From an uncultured Gammaproteobacteria bacterium (GTDB lineage: Bacteria; Pseudomonadota; Gammaproteobacteria; Rariloculales; Rariloculaceae): a stretch of 15,190 nucleotides of DNA. Positions 1-5,984 of the stretch are shown one piece after another. The notes under the pieces were generated by a model. It worked only from the letters and a program-made list of their open reading frames with translations, was not told the DNA's origin and ran no database searches. Positions within the stretch are counted from its first letter, which is position 1. Each line of letters opens with the position of its first letter. The DNA lies in NCBI GenBank assembly GCA_946887385.1, contig CAMPKU010000094.1:1-15190 (forward strand). Direction: 5' to 3'. The position numbers and the translations under genes were made by a program.

Positions 1-21
1 GAGGCCGCTGCCCCTGGCGAA

Positions 22-56
22 AAATAAATCCGTCCCCACTAAATAAATCCGTCCCC
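22..56. repeat. Two 16-bp direct repeats at left edge, possible mobile-element flank
   Basis: The 16-mer AAATAAATCCGTCCCC occurs at 22-37 and again, exactly, at 41-56, a 19-bp period. It is AT-rich on one side and C-rich on the other, unlike the GC-rich coding DNA around it. The CCGTCCCC end of the second copy (49-56) is the reverse complement of GGGGACGG at 73-80, so an 8-bp stem with a 16-nt loop can form across the end of the neighbouring gene. From memory, phrases of the type GGGGAC...ATTTATTT flank REP-associated tyrosine transposase (RAYT) genes in Proteobacteria; the body of any such element would lie left of the window. Two copies with a 3-bp spacer are not a CRISPR array. The direct repeat is certain; its nature is inference. 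Confidence 0.6.
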
Positions 57-66
57 TTTTCCTCTT

Positions 67-1014
67 TTACTGGGGGACGGGGGTCGTCACCTCGTAGGCC
101 TGGGGCACTTGGAACAGGTCTGCAGAGGGCTCACCGAGAACCACGTTGACGAGCCGATAGACGGTCTCGCCGAAACGCGGGTCCGAAAAGCGCTGGAGCA
201 CCATGGCGTCGATGTCCTTCGAGTACCAACGCTCGGTGACGATATCGATCGCTCGCTCATTGCCGATCGTGCCGGCGGGAATCGTGTCGGTCATGCGCGT
301 GCCTTGCACCAGGAGACCCTCGAGCACCTGTTCACCGAGATCCTCGGCGGGCTCGTAAGCGCCCGTGGTTCCTTCCGGAAACGGAGACACGGCCACGGCG
401 CCCTGGGAGAAAACTTGCACGCGGTTGCCGTCCGCGTGAACGACACTCACGCCGGTGCCCGGTGCCGACAGCGCCACGGGCGCCGCCGCGCCGACGCTAT
501 AGAAGGTACGCAGTTGCGGGTTCGCAGTCACGATCCCGCCCTCGGCCTGCGCGATCGCGATCCGCATCGGCCTGCCTTCGCGCGCGACCCGTGCCGACGG
601 GTCGAGCGCATAGCTCTTGCCGGCAACCGGGTCGTAGATGTTGATCATCGTGACGGGCTGCTGCGTCTGCCACTGCCCGACGCCCGCAAGCGTTTGCTCG
701 CGTCGCGTGCGTCCCTCGCTGTCGCGATAGATCACAGCCTCGTTGCGCTGCGTGATGCGGTTGCCGTCGGCCAGCACTTGCGTCGACTCCGTGATCGAGC
801 GCGCGCTATACGGCTTACCCTTCACCACGGGACCGGGCACGCCGCCTTCGCTGCGGATGATGTCGATGCGCCCGCCCATCGTCGGCAAGGGCGCTACGTT
901 GCTAACCACGAACAACCGCTCCGGCTGCGGCGGCGGCTCCGGCGGCTGCGCGCTGGCCGCGCCGGCGCAAACGGTAGCCGCGGCGAATGCGGCCCACAGG
1001 CGTATAGAGCTCAT
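67..1014 (-). CDS. Secreted protein of unknown function, third gene of ECF operon 1
   Basis: A 315-residue protein with a clear signal peptide (hydrophobic residues 6-20, likely cleavage after ASA at 20-22), followed by a Pro-rich linker (PPEPPPQPE) and a soluble domain. The ATG is preceded by GGAGG at good spacing and lies 13 bp after the stop of the membrane protein upstream, so it is the last gene of the sigma-factor operon. Visible blocks are DGNRI, YRDSEGRTRRE (about 96-106), an NIYDP block, TIPAGTIGNERAIDIVTE (about 245-262) and a C-terminal LFQVPQAY. The beta-rich pattern ending in LF.VP..Y recalls LolA/RseB-fold periplasmic proteins, but I cannot assign it to a named family. Its place after sigma and anti-sigma genes suggests a periplasmic partner or target of the regulon. 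The last codons (VPQ and stop) lie inside the stem formed with the left-edge repeat, so its C-terminus may have been altered by that element. Confidence 0.88.
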   Translation of the reverse strand: MSSIRLWAAFAAATVCAGAASAQPPEPPPQPERLFVVSNVAPLPTMGGRIDIIRSEGGVPGPVVKGKPYSARSITESTQVLADGNRITQRNEAVIYRDSEGRTRREQTLAGVGQWQTQQPVTMINIYDPVAGKSYALDPSARVAREGRPMRIAIAQAEGGIVTANPQLRTFYSVGAAAPVALSAPGTGVSVVHADGNRVQVFSQGAVAVSPFPEGTTGAYEPAEDLGEQVLEGLLVQGTRMTDTIPAGTIGNERAIDIVTERWYSKDIDAMVLQRFSDPRFGETVYRLVNVVLGEPSADLFQVPQAYEVTTPVPQ

Positions 1015-1027
1015 AGCGATCCTCCAG

Positions 1028-1558
1028 TCATTGTTGGGCGACGGACATCACCGACGCGTCCGCCTCGTCGAAACGAATGGCACGAGCGAGACCGTCCTCG
1101 CCCACGAGCAACTCGGCCTCGATGGTGCCGCTGTCTTCGGTGCCGGGCACGAGCGCGAATGCCGACAGCGGAATTCGCACGCGCACCACGCTGTACGACG
1201 CTGCCGAAGATAACCCCGGCGAGTGCATGAGCGGCTGAAATGCACCGATGGCGACGGGCGCCGATTCCGCCGCCTCGCTCGCGACAGGGGCGGGCTCGGG
1301 CCGCTCGACTCGCAGCGCGACGGCGGCCAGCGCGGCCCCCACGGCCAGAACGACGACGGCGGCCGCAGCGCGCCGGTGCCATGACGTGCCGGTCATGCGC
1401 GGCCCTCGGGCCGCTTGCTTCGCACGTTGCGCAACGTCGCGGAATCGGTCGCGCAGCACGGCCTCGTCGGGCGCCGGTGCTTGCATGGCGTGCAATGCCG
1501 CGCGCAACTCGGCAAGGTCCGCCGGCAAATGATGGCTATCGCGTTCTCGATCGCTCAT
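1028..1558 (-). CDS. Putative anti-sigma factor, single-pass membrane protein
   Basis: A 176-residue protein in the anti-sigma position: its ATG overlaps the stop of the ECF sigma gene in an ATGA quartet, implying translational coupling. Residues 1-60 are hydrophilic and presumably cytoplasmic, with a helical stretch about 11-50. A single transmembrane segment spans about 64-82, and residues 83-176 would be periplasmic, with a Pro/Ala linker followed by a small domain (VVRVRIPLSAF and EAELLVGEDGLARAIRF). There is no HxxxCxxC zinc motif and the cytoplasmic part is short, so it is not a classical ZAS-type anti-sigma factor. Function is inferred from gene order and topology only. A longer start upstream would run antisense-like through the sigma gene and encode Arg-rich nonsense, so the ATGA start was chosen. 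Confidence 0.82.
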   Translation of the reverse strand: MSDRERDSHHLPADLAELRAALHAMQAPAPDEAVLRDRFRDVAQRAKQAARGPRMTGTSWHRRAAAAVVVLAVGAALAAVALRVERPEPAPVASEAAESAPVAIGAFQPLMHSPGLSSAASYSVVRVRIPLSAFALVPGTEDSGTIEAELLVGEDGLARAIRFDEADASVMSVAQQ

Positions 1559-2172
1559 GAGCACATCTCCCGGGCCTGCAATGCACCCGCTACGCTCGGC
1601 GCGGGATCGGCCGTCACCGGCTCCTTCTCCTCGAGCATGGCTGCGAGCAGCGCGCGGCCGCGATGCAGCCTCGAGCGCACCGTGCCGATAGGACAGCCAA
1701 TCACGGCGGCCGTCTCGGCGTAGGACAGCTCTTGCAGCTCGCAGAGCACGAGCGCTTCGCGAAACTCGATCGGCAGCTGCGCGATCGCCGTGTGCAGCCG
1801 CTCGACGCGCTGCTCGGCAACAAGCCGCTCGTCGCTCTCGACGGTCGCGACGTCGGGCGGCAGCACGCCGCCGGTCCATCGTCGCTCGAGCCGCAGCCGG
1901 TCGAGCGTCACGTAGCGAGCGCAGCCGAATAGCCAGGCACGGACCGATCCCTTGCCGCTGTCGAAGCGCTTTGCGTTTTCGAGCACATTCAAGAACACTT
2001 CTTGAGTCACGTCCTGCGCGAAACTCCGCGACTTGGCCATCGCGAAGGCAAACCGATACACGTCGTGATGACGGCGCCGGTAAAGATCGACGAAAGCTTG
2101 CTCCACGCCGGCCACGATGTCGGCCAGCAAGCGCACGTCGATGCAGTCATCGGAGGGATCGGTATCTTGCAT
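1555..2172 (-). CDS. ECF (group IV) RNA polymerase sigma factor
   Basis: A 205-residue sigma-70 family protein with only regions 2 and 4. Region 2 spans about 25-95 (AFVDLYRRRHHDVYRFAF, then the core-binding DVTQEVFLNVLE at 54-65 and the -10 recognition area around RAWLFGCARYVTLDRLR). Region 4 spans about 122-182 with the helix-turn-helix LSYAETAAVIGCPIGTVRSR followed by LHRGRALL. It would redirect RNA polymerase to an envelope or stress regulon under control of the membrane protein encoded next. A C-terminal tail of about 22 residues after region 4 is not part of the sigma fold. The ATG is preceded by a GAGGA ribosome site. An ECF-type GGAAC promoter lies immediately upstream, which suggests autoregulation. 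The sigma-factor identity is firm; the ECF subgroup is not determined here. Confidence 0.95.
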   Translation of the reverse strand: MQDTDPSDDCIDVRLLADIVAGVEQAFVDLYRRRHHDVYRFAFAMAKSRSFAQDVTQEVFLNVLENAKRFDSGKGSVRAWLFGCARYVTLDRLRLERRWTGGVLPPDVATVESDERLVAEQRVERLHTAIAQLPIEFREALVLCELQELSYAETAAVIGCPIGTVRSRLHRGRALLAAMLEEKEPVTADPAPSVAGALQAREMCS

Positions 2173-2193
2173 GAGCGGCTCGTCCTCAGGTGC

Positions 2194-2221
2194 TATTCGC
2201 CGCAGCCGCGCGAAAAGTTCC
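2194..2221 (-). promoter_or_regulatory. Putative ECF-type promoter of sigma operon 1
   Basis: On the minus strand GGAACTTTT (2221-2213) matches the classic ECF -35 element GGAAC followed by a T-run. CGAATA (2199-2194) sits 17 nt after GGAAC, at -10 spacing. The predicted start would fall near 2187, giving a short leader of about 15 nt before the ATG, with the GAGGA ribosome site almost at the 5' end; that tightness is the main reason for caution. A 7-bp inverted repeat (GCCGGCG-CT-CGCCGGC, 2225-2240) lies directly upstream of the -35. ECF factors with GGAAC promoters commonly drive their own operon. Confidence 0.45.
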
Positions 2222-2224
2222 CGA

Positions 2225-2240
2225 GCCGGCGCTCGCCGGC
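2225..2240. repeat. GC-rich inverted repeat between divergent operons
   Basis: Perfect 7-bp arms GCCGGCG and CGCCGGC are separated by CT. It lies between the putative -35 of the sigma operon and the copper chaperone start, so it could be an operator for either direction or a simple hairpin. No T-tract follows it, so it is not a terminator. Confidence 0.4.
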
Positions 2241-2282
2241 ACGAAACGGTACGATGGCGCAGTAATCAAGACGGATTCGCTC

Positions 2283-2732
2283 ATGCACCGACTCGTTCTT
2301 GCCGTCGCAACCTGCACACTGGCCCTCGCGTGCGGCGCGGCCGCGGCCGAGCCCGTGACGGCCAGCGCCGCATGGATCCGCGCCACGCCGCCCGGCGCGC
2401 GCACGGCTGCAGCTTATCTCACGCTCACGAGCGGAAGTGCGGCCGACCGGCTGCTCGGCGCCACCACGCCGGCGGCCCGCGCCGTAGAGATTCACACGCA
2501 TGTGGCGGAGAACGGCATGCACCGTATGGTGCCGCTCGCCGAGCTGCCCCTGCCGCCGGACGAGGCCGTGCGCCTCGAGCCGGGTGCCCTGCACCTGATG
2601 CTGATCGATCTTGCGGCTCCGCTCGAAGCCGGCGCGCGAGTGACGCTGTCGTTGCGCTTCGCGGCGGCCGAAACGCTCGAGCTCGAGGTTCCGGTGGTCG
2701 ATGCGCGGGCAGCATCGCCGGACCCGCCGTGA
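2283..2732 (+). CDS. PCu(A)C-family periplasmic copper chaperone
   Basis: A 149-residue protein with an N-terminal signal peptide (hydrophobic 4-22, likely cleavage near AAA-EPV). The copper-binding signature H(M)X10MX21HXM of the PCu(A)C family is met exactly in spacing: His71, Met82, His104 and Met106. The optional Met after the first His is Thr72 here. The family binds Cu(I) in the periplasm and delivers it to the CuA centre of cytochrome c oxidase, or to SCO proteins. The next gene, a SCO1/SenC homologue, overlaps its stop by 4 nt (GTGA), which fits a joint role in copper delivery. The start was placed at the ATG just before the signal sequence; an upstream in-frame GTG at 2190 would add a charged extension ahead of it. 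The ribosome site is weak. Confidence 0.93.
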   Translation: MHRLVLAVATCTLALACGAAAAEPVTASAAWIRATPPGARTAAAYLTLTSGSAADRLLGATTPAARAVEIHTHVAENGMHRMVPLAELPLPPDEAVRLEPGALHLMLIDLAAPLEAGARVTLSLRFAAAETLELEVPVVDARAASPDPP

Positions 2733-3394
2733 GCGGCGGCGTGAGCGCAACCGTTTCGCGCCGTGCCGCGTTCGCCGCCCTCGCGCTTGCGGCCGCGGCG
2801 CTCGGCTTCGGCACCTGGCGTTACATCGACGCGCGGCGCGCAGCGCCGCCGCAGATCAACGGCTACGTGCTCGACGCGCCGCGCGCGCTGCCGGCCTTCG
2901 AGCTCGTCGATGAGCACGCTCGGCCGTTTCACGCGGGCGACTTCGCCGGTCACTGGTCGCTGCTCTATTTCGGCTACACGTATTGTCCCGACGTTTGCCC
3001 GCTCACGCTCGTCGAGCTCGCGAAGCTCAAGCAGCTACTGTCTGCCGAATGGCCCCACGAGCGCGTCGAATATTATTTCGTGTCGGTGGACCCGCGGCGC
3101 GATACGCCGGCGCGGTTGCGCGAGTATGTTGCGTACTTCGACACCGAGCTCCGCGGCCTTACGGGCTCGCCCGATGCGCTTGCGGCCTTCGCCCGCGCCA
3201 CGGACACGCTATTCGACGTGCCCGAAGCGCCGGAGAGCGATAACTATCTCGTGAGTCACTCATCGAGCGTGGTGCTGCTCGATCCGCTCGGCGCTGTCTA
3301 CGCCGTGCTCTCGCCGCCGCACGATCCTGCGTCGCTGGCGGCGGACTTCACAAAACTCGCCGCACACTTCGCCGCAACCCAACCCGCGAGTTAG
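2729..3394 (+). CDS. SCO1/SenC family copper-binding thioredoxin-fold protein
   Basis: A 221-residue protein with an N-terminal membrane anchor (about 13-30) and a periplasmic thioredoxin-like domain. The copper ligands of the family are all present: Cys86 and Cys90 in YCPDVCP, and His177 in LVSHSSS. SVDPRRDTP (about 119-127) is also typical. SCO proteins bind copper and act in assembly or redox maturation of the CuA site of cytochrome oxidase. The proposed start is the GTG whose TGA overlap with the PCu(A)C stop forms GTGA; a second in-frame GTG at 2741 would shorten the protein by four residues. In-frame extension further upstream runs antisense to known genes and gives Arg-rich sequence, so it was rejected. 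Confidence 0.95.
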   Translation: MSGGVSATVSRRAAFAALALAAAALGFGTWRYIDARRAAPPQINGYVLDAPRALPAFELVDEHARPFHAGDFAGHWSLLYFGYTYCPDVCPLTLVELAKLKQLLSAEWPHERVEYYFVSVDPRRDTPARLREYVAYFDTELRGLTGSPDALAAFARATDTLFDVPEAPESDNYLVSHSSSVVLLDPLGAVYAVLSPPHDPASLAADFTKLAAHFAATQPAS

Positions 3395-3410
3395 GTATTT
3401 CGCGCGGCGG

Positions 3411-3438
3411 TGCAACTTGCTGCCCTCGTGCGTAGACT
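3411..3438 (+). promoter_or_regulatory. Possible ECF-type promoter of sigma operon 2
   Basis: In the 75-bp gap before the second sigma gene, TGCAACTT (3411-3418) contains the AAC core of ECF -35 elements. CGTAGACT (3431-3438) sits about 13 nt further on, in the -10 position. The motif differs from the GGAACTTTT of operon 1, as expected if the two sigma factors have different specificity. The evidence is position and a short match only. Confidence 0.28.
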
Positions 3439-3469
3439 AAGGCTCGTCGGCGCGTAATAACCAAACGAG

Positions 3470-4072
3470 ATGGATCAGGGGCTCAACTCCCGTCCCGGCC
3501 GGGCACGAATCTTCGACGACAGCGTCGACGTGGCGCTGCTCGCGCGTATTGCCGAAGGCGATCGCAACGCGCTGCGCCAACTTTACGGCACCTACTACCA
3601 CCCATTGCTCCGTTTCATCTGCCGCATCACGGGCCGGCTCGATCTCGCGCAGGAAGGCGTCAACGACGTGATGCTCGTGGTCTGGCGCAGCGCCCGGGCC
3701 TTCGGCGGCCGCTCCACTGTCTCCACCTGGATCATGGGCATTGCCTATCGCAAGGCTTTGAAGCTGCTGGCCGCCTCGAAGCGGTGGACGAGCCGAATCG
3801 CAGGCGTTCCGTTCGACGAGCTCATTGAACGTTCCGACGCGCGAGCGGAACCCAGCGAGGACGGCGAGCTGCGCGACCTGCTGGATGCGGCGCTGCGGCA
3901 CCTATCCGCAGAGCATCGCGCCGTCGTGGAGCTTACGTACTTCTACGGCTGCTCGTACGAGGAGATTGCCGCCATTGCCGCCTGCCCTGTGAATACGGTG
4001 AAGACCCGCATGTTCCACGCGCGCGCGAAGCTGAAGCAGCTGCTGCCGGCGCTCGGCAAGGACGGAGTGTGA
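3470..4072 (+). CDS. ECF (group IV) RNA polymerase sigma factor
   Basis: A 200-residue two-region sigma factor. Region 2 covers about 36-103 (ALRQLYGTYYHPLLRFICRI, EGVNDVMLVVWRSA, STVSTWIMGIAYRKALKLL). Region 4 covers about 133-190 (LSAEHRAVVELTYFYGCSYEEIAAI, then CPVNTVKTRMFHARAKLKQLL). An N-terminal tail of about 20 residues precedes region 2. The protein is clearly divergent from the ECF factor at 1555-2172, so the two are not a recent duplication. Its stop overlaps the GTG of a zinc-finger anti-sigma gene (GTGA), and the same device links that gene to an S8 peptidase. The ribosome site is weak. It probably controls an envelope-related regulon including its own operon. Confidence 0.95.
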   Translation: MDQGLNSRPGRARIFDDSVDVALLARIAEGDRNALRQLYGTYYHPLLRFICRITGRLDLAQEGVNDVMLVVWRSARAFGGRSTVSTWIMGIAYRKALKLLAASKRWTSRIAGVPFDELIERSDARAEPSEDGELRDLLDAALRHLSAEHRAVVELTYFYGCSYEEIAAIAACPVNTVKTRMFHARAKLKQLLPALGKDGV

Positions 4073-4686
4073 CGGTGCTTTCGCACGATCGTGCGTTCGA
4101 GCTGCTGCCCTGGCTCGTCAACGGCACGCTCGCAAGCGCCGAACGCGAGGCCGTCGAGGAGCATGCCCGTGCGTGCATCGCGTGCCGGCGTGAGCTCAAG
4201 CAGCAACGGCGCCTGCACGCGGCCGCGAACGCGCGGCGCACGGCCGACGTCTCGATGGAAGCCGGTTTCGAGCAGCTCGACCGCGAGCTCGACGCGGCCG
4301 CGCGGGGCGGGCGGTTGCGTTACGCCGCAGCGCCGTATGCGCTTGCCGCGGCCGCCGGCGTGGCCGTGCTTGCGGTATTGCTGTGGCTCACGCCGCCGCC
4401 GAACCTCACCAACGCAACCTATTCGACGTTGGCGACGCCTGCCGCCGAGAGCGGCGCACTGCTCGACATCGTCTTCGCGGCCGACGCCACGGCGGCGCAA
4501 ATGGCAGCGTTGCTTGAAGAGATCGACGGCGAGATCGTAGCCGGTCCCAGCGAGCTCGGGCGCTACCGCGTGCGCGTGCGCGGCGGCGCCGCCGAAGACG
4601 CGCAGCTCGCCGTGTTGCTGCGCGCGCTCACCGCGGATTCACGCGTGCGCTTCGCGGGCCGCTCGTTGACGGAGGTGAAGCCGTGA
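4069..4686 (+). CDS. Zinc-finger anti-sigma factor with prodomain-like periplasmic domain
   Basis: A 205-residue protein starting at a GTG inside the sigma stop. Residues 1-50 form the cytoplasmic anti-sigma domain with the HxxxCxxC zinc motif His32, Cys36, Cys39. One transmembrane segment lies at about 86-107. The periplasmic part has a short linker and then, at about 130-205, a compact domain of the form (LLDIVFAADATAAQMAALL) - (GEIVAGPSELGRYRVRVRG) - (LLRALTADSRVRFAG). This alternation, with an alpha-helix after a beta-strand, a GPSELGRYRVRV strand and ALxADxxVxFA, closely resembles the I9/fervidolysin-type prodomains of subtilases. The next gene encodes an S8 family lipoprotein, overlapping by GTGA. 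I infer that the domain docks with that protein in signal transmission. The anti-sigma role is well supported; the prodomain resemblance is by eye. Confidence 0.9.
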   Translation: MTVLSHDRAFELLPWLVNGTLASAEREAVEEHARACIACRRELKQQRRLHAAANARRTADVSMEAGFEQLDRELDAAARGGRLRYAAAPYALAAAAGVAVLAVLLWLTPPPNLTNATYSTLATPAAESGALLDIVFAADATAAQMAALLEEIDGEIVAGPSELGRYRVRVRGGAAEDAQLAVLLRALTADSRVRFAGRSLTEVKP

Positions 4687-5975
4687 GGCTCGCGTTGAGT
4701 GCGCTGCTTCTCGCGGCGGCGCTATTGGCGGGCTGCACGGCCTCGAGCGACGTGCGCACCGAGCCGTTTTCTGCCGCGACGGCTGCGGCGGCCGAACGCC
4801 AGATTCTGATTACCGTGCAGCAGCCGGCGTCGCTCGCGGCCGGGCTCACAGGTGCGCCGAACCAACGCTATCTGCAGCGCCGCTACGGTCCCTCGCCGTC
4901 CGTGGACCGCGTGCTCACGCAGCTCGCTCACGAGCACGGCTTGCGCCGCGTCGAAGGCTGGCCGATTCAGTCGCTCGATGTCTATTGCGAAGTGCTCACG
5001 GTTCCCGACGACGTCGACCTCGCCGACGTGATCGAGTCCTTGAATCGCGACGCGCGCGTGGACCTGGCGCAGCGCATGAACCTGTTCAGCACGCAGGCCG
5101 CGCGCTACGACGACCCTTATCTCGAGCTGCAATCTGCCGCTAACACGATGGACGTGGAGCGAGCGCACGCGTTGGCCACGGGCCGCGGCGTATCGATCGC
5201 GATCATCGATTCGGCGGTGGACGGCGACCATCCCGATCTGCGCGGCAGCGTGCGGCTCGCCCGCAATCTCGTGGCCGAGCACCCGCTGGCGCGCGACGGC
5301 GAGCTGCACGGCACCGCAATGGCCGGCGTCATCGCGTCAGCCGTCAACAATCGTGAAGGCATCATCGGCGTCGCGCCCGACGTGAGTATCGCCTCGTTGC
5401 GCGCCTGCTGGGCCGTTGCCGAGAACGGCCTCGCCGCACAATGCTCGACGTTCTCGCTGGCGCGCGCGCTCGAGGTGGCGCTCGGGCTACAACCGAACGT
5501 GATCAACTTGAGCCTCGCCGGCCCCGACGATCCGCTCCTCAGCCGGCTGCTCGATCGCGTTATCGAGCGCGGCATCGTGGTCGTCACGGCACATCCCGCG
5601 AGCTCGGAACGCTCGTTGGCATTTCCGTCGTCGCACCCGCACGTGCTCGCGGCGCACTCATCGCTACTCGCGGTGAACTCGAACTCGCCGTACACGTTGG
5701 CCGCGCCTGCCGACGAAGTGCTCACCACCACGCCGGGCGCCGGCTATGCGTTTCTCACGGGAAACTCGCTCGCGGCCGCGCACACGACGGGCGTCGTGGC
5801 GCTCCTCATGGAACGAGAACCGGATCTCGATGCCGAGCGCATCGCGGCCATTCTCACCGCTACGACGACATATTCGGCAGGCAGCGCATCGATCAACGCG
5901 TGCCGCGCGGTGGCGAGCGTTGCGGGCACGGCGGCGTGCCCGCGTCCGGCGGCGAGCGCAAGCGCCAGCTTCTAG
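4683..5975 (+). CDS. S8 (subtilisin-like) serine peptidase lipoprotein, possibly catalytically impaired
   Basis: A 430-residue predicted lipoprotein: hydrophobic residues 3-16, lipobox LAGC with Cys18, and no Asp at +2, so outer-membrane sorting is likely. Residues about 40-137 form a prodomain-like region (DVYCEVLTVP, DLADVIESLNRDARVDLAQ). The S8 domain runs from about 150 to 400, with Asp176 (IAIIDSAVDGDHPDL), His209 (LHGTAMAGVIAS) and Ser362 (TGNSLAAAHTTG), so the triad is present. The oxyanion-hole Asn normally seen in VVxAAGN is missing: the equivalent stretch is VVVTAHPASS, with Ala306 at the Asn position. GNSLAAAH also departs from the usual GTSMAAPH. The GTG start overlaps the anti-sigma stop, placing it in the sigma operon. 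It may be a weak protease, a self-processing enzyme or a non-catalytic sensor. Confidence 0.92.
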   Translation: MRLALSALLLAAALLAGCTASSDVRTEPFSAATAAAAERQILITVQQPASLAAGLTGAPNQRYLQRRYGPSPSVDRVLTQLAHEHGLRRVEGWPIQSLDVYCEVLTVPDDVDLADVIESLNRDARVDLAQRMNLFSTQAARYDDPYLELQSAANTMDVERAHALATGRGVSIAIIDSAVDGDHPDLRGSVRLARNLVAEHPLARDGELHGTAMAGVIASAVNNREGIIGVAPDVSIASLRACWAVAENGLAAQCSTFSLARALEVALGLQPNVINLSLAGPDDPLLSRLLDRVIERGIVVVTAHPASSERSLAFPSSHPHVLAAHSSLLAVNSNSPYTLAAPADEVLTTTPGAGYAFLTGNSLAAAHTTGVVALLMEREPDLDAERIAAILTATTTYSAGSASINACRAVASVAGTAACPRPAASASASF

Positions 5976-5984
5976 CGGCCGCTA
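5973..5984. repeat. 12-bp perfect palindrome joining two convergent stop codons
   Basis: TAGCGGCCGCTA is a perfect palindrome whose ends are the TAG stop of the S8 gene (5973-5975, plus) and the TAG stop of the TorF-like gene (5982-5984, minus). It has no loop and no T-tract, so it is not a conventional terminator. No other terminator is seen between the two convergent genes. Confidence 0.7.

Noticed and set aside
22..56. Possible CRISPR array
   Set aside because: Only two 16-bp copies with a 3-bp spacer and no cas genes.
109..1230. Long plus-strand open frame (373 codons) opposite the secreted-protein and anti-sigma genes
   Set aside because: Arg/His/Ala-rich product with no domain, antisense to genes with signal peptide, ribosome site and operon logic; such shadows are common in GC-rich DNA.
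2117..2728. In-frame upstream extension of the SCO1 open frame
   Set aside because: Runs through the sigma gene region and the PCu(A)C gene in another frame; Arg-rich and lacks a signal or anchor. The GTG at 2729 fits the membrane anchor and coupling.
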